Of a stretch of DNA of 64,000 bases, positions 54,301 to 63,300 are shown one piece after another (position 1 is the first letter of the stretch; the number at the start of each line of letters is the position of its first letter). Both the position numbers and the translations under genes were made by a program. Origin of the DNA: Pseudomonas palleroniana. GTDB lineage: Bacteria; Pseudomonadota; Gammaproteobacteria; Pseudomonadales; Pseudomonadaceae. The notes beneath the pieces are model-generated. The model was not told where the DNA came from, did no database searches, and saw only the letters and a list, made by a program, of their open reading frames with translations. Location of the stretch: contig NZ_PYWX01000032.1 of NCBI RefSeq assembly GCF_003031675.1, positions 62,001 through 126,000 on the forward strand. Direction: 5' to 3'.

Positions 54301-57300
54301 CAGGGCGGGCGGCTGACCAGCGCCGAGCGCCTCAACCTGACGGCAGGGCAGGTGGACAACCGTGGACAGGGTCGCATCGCCAGCGCCAACACCCTCACCG
54401 CCAGCATCACCGGGCTTGACCAGCGCGGCGGTGGCCAGCTTTACAGCACGGGTGCGCTGACCCTGGACCTGAACAAAGGCCACCTGAACAACGCCGCAGG
54501 CTTGATCAGTGCGCCAGGCCAGCTGCTGCTCAAGAACCTGGCGACGGTCGCCAACCAAAGCGGCGAGATCTCCAGCAAACAGGCGTTCACCCTGGCCGCG
54601 CAAAGCCTGGATAACACCGACGGCAAGGTGCTGAGCGACCAGGCGCTGGAGCTCAAGATCGATCAGGCGTTGATCAACCGCAACGGCCAGGTTTCTGCGG
54701 CCGGGCTCACGGCTCAAGCGGCAAGCCTGGACAACAGCGAGGGCGTTTTCAGCAGCTCGAAAGACCTGAGCCTGACGTTGGCCGGTGACCTGCTCAACGT
54801 CGACGGCGAAGTCTCGAGTGCCGGCGCCAGCGTGGTCAACGCCATGACCTTGAACAACCACAACGGTCAGGTGATGGGCGATGTCAGCCTCGACCTGGCG
54901 ATCCAGGGCGCACTGGTTAACCAGGCGGGCACCCTCGGTGCCGCCCAGCGCCTGCAAGTCACGTCGGCGAGCCTGGACAACAGCCAGGCCGGCAGCCTGG
55001 TCAGTGATGGCAGCCTGCGCGTGAAAGTCGACGGTTTGCTGGACAACCAGGCCAAGGGCAGTGTGATGGCCAAAGGGCTCATGGACATTCAGGCGGCGAG
55101 CCTGGACAACCGTGGCGGGCGTGTTTCCGGGCAGAACCTGCTGACCCTGCGCGGCAACAGCCTGGATAACCGCGCCGGCGCGATCCGCGCCAACCAGGAC
55201 CTGAACCTCTACCTCGGCCAGTTGGACAACCGCGAGGGCGTGCTCAACAGCAAGCAGGCCCTGGGCATCACGGGCCAGTCGCTGAGCAACCAGGGTGGCT
55301 TGCTCAGCGCCGCAGGCCCGGTACGTCTGGCGCTGGAAAACGCCAATAACGACAAGGGGCGCATCGCCAGCCAGGCCGACCTGGACGCTACCATCGGCAT
55401 CTTGACGCAACAAGGTGGCGAGCTGGTTGCCCAAGGCAATCTGGCCCTCACCGGCACCCGCCTCGAGAACCGTGACGGTGCTTTGGTCGGGGCCACAAAA
55501 GCGCTGAAACTCAAGGTCGATAGCGTCGATAACCGGGCCGGCGAAATCTCCAGCCAGATAGACGTCGAGCTCAGCGGCCAGCGCTTGGACAACAGCGGCG
55601 GCAAGCTGCTGGCCGGGACAGCGCTGCAATTGGCCGTGGCCCAGGTGATCAACCAGGCCAAGGGGCTGGTGTTCGCCCAGGATGCACGCTTGACCGGCAC
55701 GCGCCTGGATAACGCCCAAGGCACCGTTGCCGGCCAGCGCTCGCTGGCGATTCAACTGGCAGCGGGGCTGGATAACAGCCACGGCAAGATCAGCAGTGAA
55801 GGTACGTTGCAACTGCTCGGCCAACGCATCGATAACACCGGCGGCAGTGTTTCCAGCGCCGGTACGCTGGATATCAGCAGCGCCAATGAGCTACTCAACC
55901 AGGGCGGTATCCTCGAGACCGCCCAAACCCTCGCCCTGACCAGCGCGAGCCTCGACAACAGCCAGCAGGGCCTGATCAAAAGCCAGGGCGCCGCGACCCT
56001 GGACACCGGCCTGTTCAACAACACCGTGGGCGGGCGCCTGATCAGCGCCGACAGCCTCGACCTCAAGGCCGCCCAGGTCAGCAACGCCGGCCGCATAGCC
56101 AGCGCCGGCAGCCTGAACGCCAGTCTCACCGGCCTCACCCAGCAGGGTGGGGAATTGTTCAGTAACACCCAGCTGAACCTGGATTTGAACCACGGTGACT
56201 TGAGCAACGCCGGTTTGATCAATGCACCGACCCTGGTGCTGAAAAACCTCGGTAACCTCAACAACCAGAACGGTGAGATCTCCAGCCAGAACGCCTTCAC
56301 CCTGGCAGCGCGCAACCTCGACAACAGCAACGGCAAGCTGATCAGCAACCAGGCGCTGACCCTGCGCATCGACCAAGCCCTGGCCAACCTCAAAGGCCGT
56401 ATCAGCAGCGCCGGCCTCTACAGCCGCAGTCTCAGCCTGGACAACACTGAGGGTCTGGTCAGCAGCCGGGGCGTCCTGGACCTCAGTGCCGGCGACCTGA
56501 TCGATAACCAGCGCGGCACCCTGATGGGCGACGGCAAGGTGTTACTGGGCAGCGCCAACCTGGACAACCGTGGCGGCGAAATCGCCGGCAAGGCGGAACT
56601 GACGGTTAACGCGAACCGCCTCGACAACCAGCAAGGCCAGTTGATCGGCACCGACACCCTGCACCTCAGCGGTGCCAGCCTCGATAACCGTGGCGGCCTG
56701 GTCGGCGCCACAAAAGCGCTGACACTCGACGTGGCCGGCATCGACAACCGCGCCGGTGAATTGACCAGCAACGCCGACGTCAACGTCACCGGCCAACGAC
56801 TGGATAACAGCGACAACGGCCAGGTCTTCGCCGGCAGTGGCCTGAACCTCAGCGTCGATCAACTGCTCAACCGCCACGGCGGTCAACTCAGCGGCCAGCG
56901 CCTGATGCTGGCGGGCACCGGCCTGGATAACAGCGGCGGCAAGCTCCTCAGCCAACAACCGCTGCAGGTGGAACTGGCCGGCGACCTGGACAACAGCCAG
57001 GGCTTGCTGAGCAGTGAGGGAACCCTCGACGTCAAGGCGCGCAGCCTCAACAACACCCAGGGCAGCCTCTCCAGCGCACAGGGCTTGAGTGTCGAAGTCA
57101 CCGGCCAACTGAACAACCAGAACGGTGAACTGGTCACCGACGGCGCCCTGGTGCTGCGCAGCACCGGCCTGGGCAACCAGCAAGGCAGCCTGAGCGGTAA
57201 AGGGCCGGTTGCGGTCACCACCGGCGTGCTGAATAACCAGGGCGGGCGCCTCAACAGCGGCGACACGCTCAACCTGAGCGCCGGCCAACTCAACAACGGT

Positions 57301-60300
57301 GGCAGCATCGGCAGCGCCAAGGCGCTTACGGCCAGCGTCACGGGCCTGGACCAGCAGGGCGGCAAACTCTTCAGCAACACCCGCCTGAGCCTCGACCTGA
57401 ACAACGGCCAGTTGAACAACCAGGGCGGTCTGATCAATACCCTCGGCCCGCTGCTGCTCGACAACCTCAATGCCGTCAACAACCAGAACGGTGAAATCTC
57501 CAGCGCCCAAGCCTTCACCCTGGCCGCGCAAAGCCTGGACAACAGCAACGGTAAACTGCTGAGCAACCAGGGCCTGACGCTGCGCCTCGCCCAGGCACTG
57601 GCCAACGTCAAGGGCCTGATCGGTGCGGCCAGCCTCAACGCACAGGCAGGCTCTGTGGACAACCGCGGCGGCACCCTGACCAGCCGCAGCGACCTGCAGC
57701 TGACCAGCGAGGGTCTGCTCAACAACCAGGACCAGGGCTTGATCAGTGCCAAGCAGGCGCTGACCCTGACCAGCGCCAACCTGAACAACCAGAACGGCAG
57801 CCTGCTCGGTACGGCAGGCGTCACCCTCAGTGCCATGGCGCTGGACAACCGTGCCGCCGGCCTGATCAACAGCCAGGGCACCCTCAACCTGAGCGCCGCC
57901 AGCCTGGACACCGGCAGCGGCGGTGAGGTCTCCGCCAAAGGCGCGATGGACCTGAACCTGAGCGCCCTGAGCCTGGCGGGTGGCCGTGTCATGGGTGAAC
58001 AACGCGTCACCCTGGACCTGAACAACAACGACCTGGATAACCGCAACGGCTTGATCCTCGCCAAAGGCCCGTTGACCCTCAACCGACTGCGCACCTTCAA
58101 CAACCAGAACGGCGAACTGTCCAGCCAGCAAAACCTCGCCCTGAGCACCGGCACCCTGGATAACAGCGGCGGCAAGCTGATCAGCAGCCAGGTGCTGACC
58201 GTCAACGCGACCCACCTGCTCAACCAGAGCGGCCTGGTTTCCGGTTGGCAGGGTCTGAACGTCTACGGCGGGCGCCTCGACAACCGCAACAACGGCACCT
58301 TGTCCAGCCGCAGCGGGGCAGTCGACGTGGGCCTTTCCGGCGAACTGCTCAATGGCGGTGCCGGTGCCCTGGTCAGCCAAGGGCAACTGAGCGTACGGGC
58401 GGCCAGCCTCGACAACAGCGGCGGCATCCTGTCCAGCGGCGCCGGGCAAAGCCTGGTCATCAGCGCCGGGCTGAACAACGCCAACGGCGGCCTGATCGAC
58501 AGCGGCGCCGACCTCGACCTGCAAGCCGCCACCCTCGACAACCAGGCCGGCACCGTCAACGCACAGCAGGCGCTCACCCTGACCGGCACCGACCTGCACA
58601 ACCAGGGCGGCACGCTCGCCAGCAATGGCCGCTTGACCCTCAACCTGCTGAGCATCCTCGACAACACCAACGGCAAGCTGGCCAGCGCCGGCCCGTTGCT
58701 GTTGCAGCGCGCTGTCCAGGTCAACAACCAGGGCGGCCAGATTGCCAGCCAGGGCCTGCTGACGCTGCTCACCGGCGGCCTCGACAACCGCCAGCACGGC
58801 ACCATCGCCGGCAAGGACCGCGTAGCAATCACCAGCACCGGCGTCCTGCAAAACGACGCCGACGGTTTGATCTACAGCCAGGGTGCAGACCTGCAAGTCA
58901 AGGCTGTCAGCCTGAGTAACCGTGCGGGCGTGGTACAGGGCCAAAGTGGCTTGAGCCTGGATGTCAGCGGTGAACTGGATAACCAGGATGGCAAGCTTCT
59001 GGCGCAAAGCGGTGATGTCATTGCCAAGGCCAATACCCTGAATAACCAGGGCGGCACACTCGCCAGCCTCAAGGGCCTGTTGGATGCCAACGTGGCTGAC
59101 AGGCTGCTGAACGGCTATAGCCAGGTCGGCAAGGCCGGCGTGATTCAGGGCCAGCGCTTGAACCTGATCGCCGGCGGCGTGGATAACCAACACGGGCGTA
59201 TCGCCGCGCAAAATGGCGACGCCGTGGTCAACGCCAATTATTTCGCCAACGCCTACGGCGGCCTGTATGCCAAGGACCTGCTGCGGGTCGGCGGTGCGGG
59301 GCTGGACAACAGCTTTGGGCAAATGGCGGCGAACCGGGTTGAATTGGGGCTCAGCGGCCAACTTAGCAACCACTCGGGGATTATCGAGAGCGACACCCTG
59401 CTGAACGTGCAAGCCGGCAGCCTCGACAACCAGGGCGGCCAATTGCGCGCCATGGGCAGCGGCGGCAAGACCGACTTCCAGGTCGGCGGCGTATTCGACA
59501 ACCGCAACGGCCGCCTGGAAACGCGCACCAGCGACCTCACTCTCAATGCCGCAAGCTTCCAGAACCAGGGCGGCAGCCTGCTGCACAGCGGCACCGGCAC
59601 GTTTGATATTGCCACCGCGAACCTGACCAATGCCGGGGGCACTGTCGTCACCCAAGGGGGCTTGACCCTGGCCGCTGATACCTGGACCAACAGCAGTGTG
59701 ATCCAGGCCGGACGCTTGACGGTGAACGTCAATACCTTGAATCAAGCCGCAGGCGGCCAGTTGTTGGCGTCTGACAGCTTCGTAGGCAGTGGTGGTAACT
59801 GGAACAACGATGGCTTGATCGCCAGCGATGGCACGGCCCAATTGACGCTGGCCGGCAGCTATGGCGGCAATGGGCGTTACAGCAGCGTGGGTAACCTGGG
59901 CCTGAGTGCCGGGCAAGTGAACCTGAGCACGGCGGCGAGTATTGCCGGCGGACAGGACAGCACGATCAACGTGGGCGGCCAGTTGACTAACGCCGGGCGT
60001 CTGACCTCGGCCAACACCATGACCGTCACGGCAGCAGATGTCAGCAACACCGGCACACTGGCGACCGGCGCCAATCTGACCCTCAGCAGCAACACCCTGC
60101 TCAACAGCAATGGGTTGATCACCAGCGGCGGCGACATGCAGTTGCTGGCCACCCGCTTTACCAACACCTACGCCGATGTTTACGGGCTGGGTAATGTCCT
60201 GATCGCCAAAGATGCCAGCCAGACCAAAGCCGATTTGCTGGATAACCGTTCGGGCACCGTCGAGAGTGCGAAAAACCTGACCGTCAGTGCCATGACCGTC

Positions 60301-63300
60301 AATAACGTCAGGGACGTGTTGGAGTATTCGGGGCATGAAAAAAGTTCGGTCAAGATCACCGAACTCGACTGCAACCTGATCCCAGGTGCGGGATGTGACT
60401 TCCGCAGCAAAGGCCGTCGAAATGGTCTGTGGCAAATCGATGAAATCGATCGCTTGAACGTTACCCGCAGCAGCGTGGCCTCGGCGCTCAGCAGCGGCGC
60501 TGACATGCAGATCGACGCCCAGACGCTCAACAACCTGAGCAGCACCATTGCTGCCACGGGCAACCTCACCGCCAACGCGACCACTATCAATAACCAGGGT
60601 GTGCAAGCCCAGGAGATCAAGACCACCCGCACGTATTGGAACTTTGTCACGCAAATCTTCCAGGCGCTGCCGGCGGCCGCCAACTTCAATGCAAAAAATA
60701 GCCCTGCGCCCTCGGCGACCGTCGAGGCAGACCTCAGCTATTTCCTCAGCCTTATGGGGGGCGGCAAGCTTTCCGAAAAAACCACCACGCTCAATAGCGA
60801 TGGCCAATCCTACGATGCGGTCATCCAGGCGGGGGGCAACGTCGCACTGAACGCTGCCCAGAACATCAACAACAGCGTGGTGCGTCCTTACTACGCCTAT
60901 GTAGCAGCCGGCCGCACGAAAACCGATACAGGCGCAGGGAGTGGCTATTCGACGGCGATCTCCATCAATTCGCAGTTGCCTCCCAACCTGGCCCAACAGC
61001 AAGTGAACCCCCTCGCGCTTCCGGGCTTCAGCCTGCCCACCGGCCAGAATGGTTTGTTCCGCCTGAGCGGGCAGGGCGCCAGCAGCGGGCAAGCGGCTCA
61101 AGCTAATGCCGGGCCTCAGAGCTGGACCCTTGGCGCCGCCAGCGTCGGTTTGGCGCAACGCCAACAGACCCTTCCCGAAACCCAGGGGCGGACGATTCAG
61201 TTGGAAGAGGTCACCCAGCTCTCCGCCAACAGCCGACAGGTATCGGTTACGGCCCGCGAGGCCAGCGGAATCAACGCCAGGGCCAGTGCCGTTAACATCG
61301 CCGGCATAGGCAATGCCGATGCGGTCACGCTGCAACCTGGCCGTACCAGCGGCGGCGATATCACCCAGGTCGATGGCATCAACACCCAAAACCCTGTTGA
61401 AGGCTCGCGGCCGACGGTTGATGTCTCTCGTCCGAATGTCGACCTGTCTGGCCTGACACCCGCCGAGCGCGACGCCCGTATCGTGCTGACCACACCCGAT
61501 GGAACATCGTCTGGCGGCACTCGCCCTGACCAGAACGTCCCAAGCCTCTCAACTGCCGATCGCGCAACCAGCGTTGTAGCCGTTGCGCCGAGTAGCACGC
61601 GCCCCGACCTTGACCTGCCGGGCCTGATCCCACAGGCCCCTGTTGCACAGGTTAGTGTCGTCGCGCCGCAGCCATCCGTGGTGGTTCCGGTGGCGCCTCT
61701 GCCACGAGAGACCCCGTCGGTCACGCCGCCAGTCGATCAGCCTGGTGCAAGCGTCAGCAGCCGACCTGCCGTGGTCGCAGTTGTGCCATCTGCGGCTGAA
61801 CCGACTCCGGTTGCCAGCCAGACCGTCAACCGGGTGCAGGGTCTTCCAGACAAGAGCGCGGTGTCGCAGCCGCACAAATACTTGGTCGAAACCAACCCGG
61901 TGCTCACCGGCATGAAGCAATTCATGAGCTCGGACTACCTGCTGTCCGGGCTGGGCTACAACCCGGACGAGAGTGCCAAGCGCCTGGGCGATGGTTTCTA
62001 CGAACAACGCCTGGTTCAGCAAGCCGTCGTCGCACGTACCGGCCAGCGTTTCCTCGATGGGCAAACCAGCGACGAAAAGCTGTTCAAATACTTGATGGAC
62101 AATGCCATCGCCAGCAAGCAAACGCTGAACCTGGCGGTAGGTGTCAGCCTGAGCTCCGAGCAAGTCGCGGCGCTGACCCACGACATCGTCTGGCTGGAAA
62201 AAAGCGTGGTCAACGGCGAAGAGGTGCTGGTGCCGGTGCTGTACCTGGCCAACGCCAACAACCGCCTGGGGCCCAACGGCGCGCTGATTGCGGGCAATGA
62301 CGTCAGCCTGATCGCCGGCCAGAACCTGAACAACGTCGGCACCTTGCGTGCCGGCAACAACCTGTCGGCCAAGGCCGGCAACGACCTGGTCAACAGTGGC
62401 TTGATCGAAGCGGGCAACCGACTGGACCTGCTGGCGGGCAACAACATCGTCAACAAGGCCGGCGGCATCATTTCCGGACGCGACGTCACCATGACCGCCG
62501 TAAATGGCGACGTGATCAACGAACGCACCGTCACCGGCCACGACAGCAGCGATGGTGTCATCAGCGAACACAGCGACTTTCTCGACAGCGCCGCACGTAT
62601 CGAAGCGGCCAACGACATGAGCATCAGGGCCGGCCGCGACTTCTCCAACCAGGGCAGCGTGCTGCAAAGCGGGCGCGACACCACCATCCAGGCCGGCCGC
62701 GACCTGAGCTTCGGCTCAGTGGAGCAGGCCAACAGCAACGCGAACCTCAGCGCCCGCAACAACAGCCGCTCCGTCACCCAGAACGGTTCATCGGTGACGG
62801 CGGGTCGCGACCTGTCAGCGATTGCTGGCCGCGATCTGACGGCAATTGCCAGCCAGATGGATGCCAAGCGGGATGTGGCGATGTCGGCGGTGGGCGACCT
62901 GACGATGGCTTCGGCGGCGGACGAGCAGCATTCGGCGTTGAACCTGAAGAAGGTGAAGGCGCAGGAAGACCATGTGAGCCAGGTGGGCACGTCGGTCAAG
63001 GCTGGCGGGGATGTTTCGCTGAGTGCTGGCAAGGACCTGGCGATGATTGCCAGCCGCGTCAGTGCGGGGGATGAAGCGTATTTGGTAGCGGGTGGAAAGC
63101 TGGGGTTGCTGGCGGCGGAAGACAGCGATTATTCGCTGTATGACATGAAAAAGAAGGGGAGCTTCGGGAGCAAGAAGACTCAGCGGGATGAGGTCACTCA
63201 GGTCACCAACATCGGGAGTGAGATCACGAGCGGGGGGGATCTGACGCTCAAGAGTGGTAGTGATCAGGTGTATCAGGCGGCCAAGCTCGACAGTGGTGAG

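Noticed and set aside
48900-60000. CRISPR-like periodic repeats
   Set aside because: The repeats are coding, imperfect, about 60 bp per unit and lie inside one long open frame. There are no invariant repeats with unique spacers.
56542-61389. A 1,615-codon open frame on the minus strand
   Set aside because: It lies exactly opposite the in-frame repeats of the exoprotein. The low-complexity GC-rich repeats keep the opposite frame stop-free, and the translation only mirrors the repeat pattern. The same holds for the minus-strand frames at 47854-50172, 50185-51384, 51856-53709 and 53761-55824.
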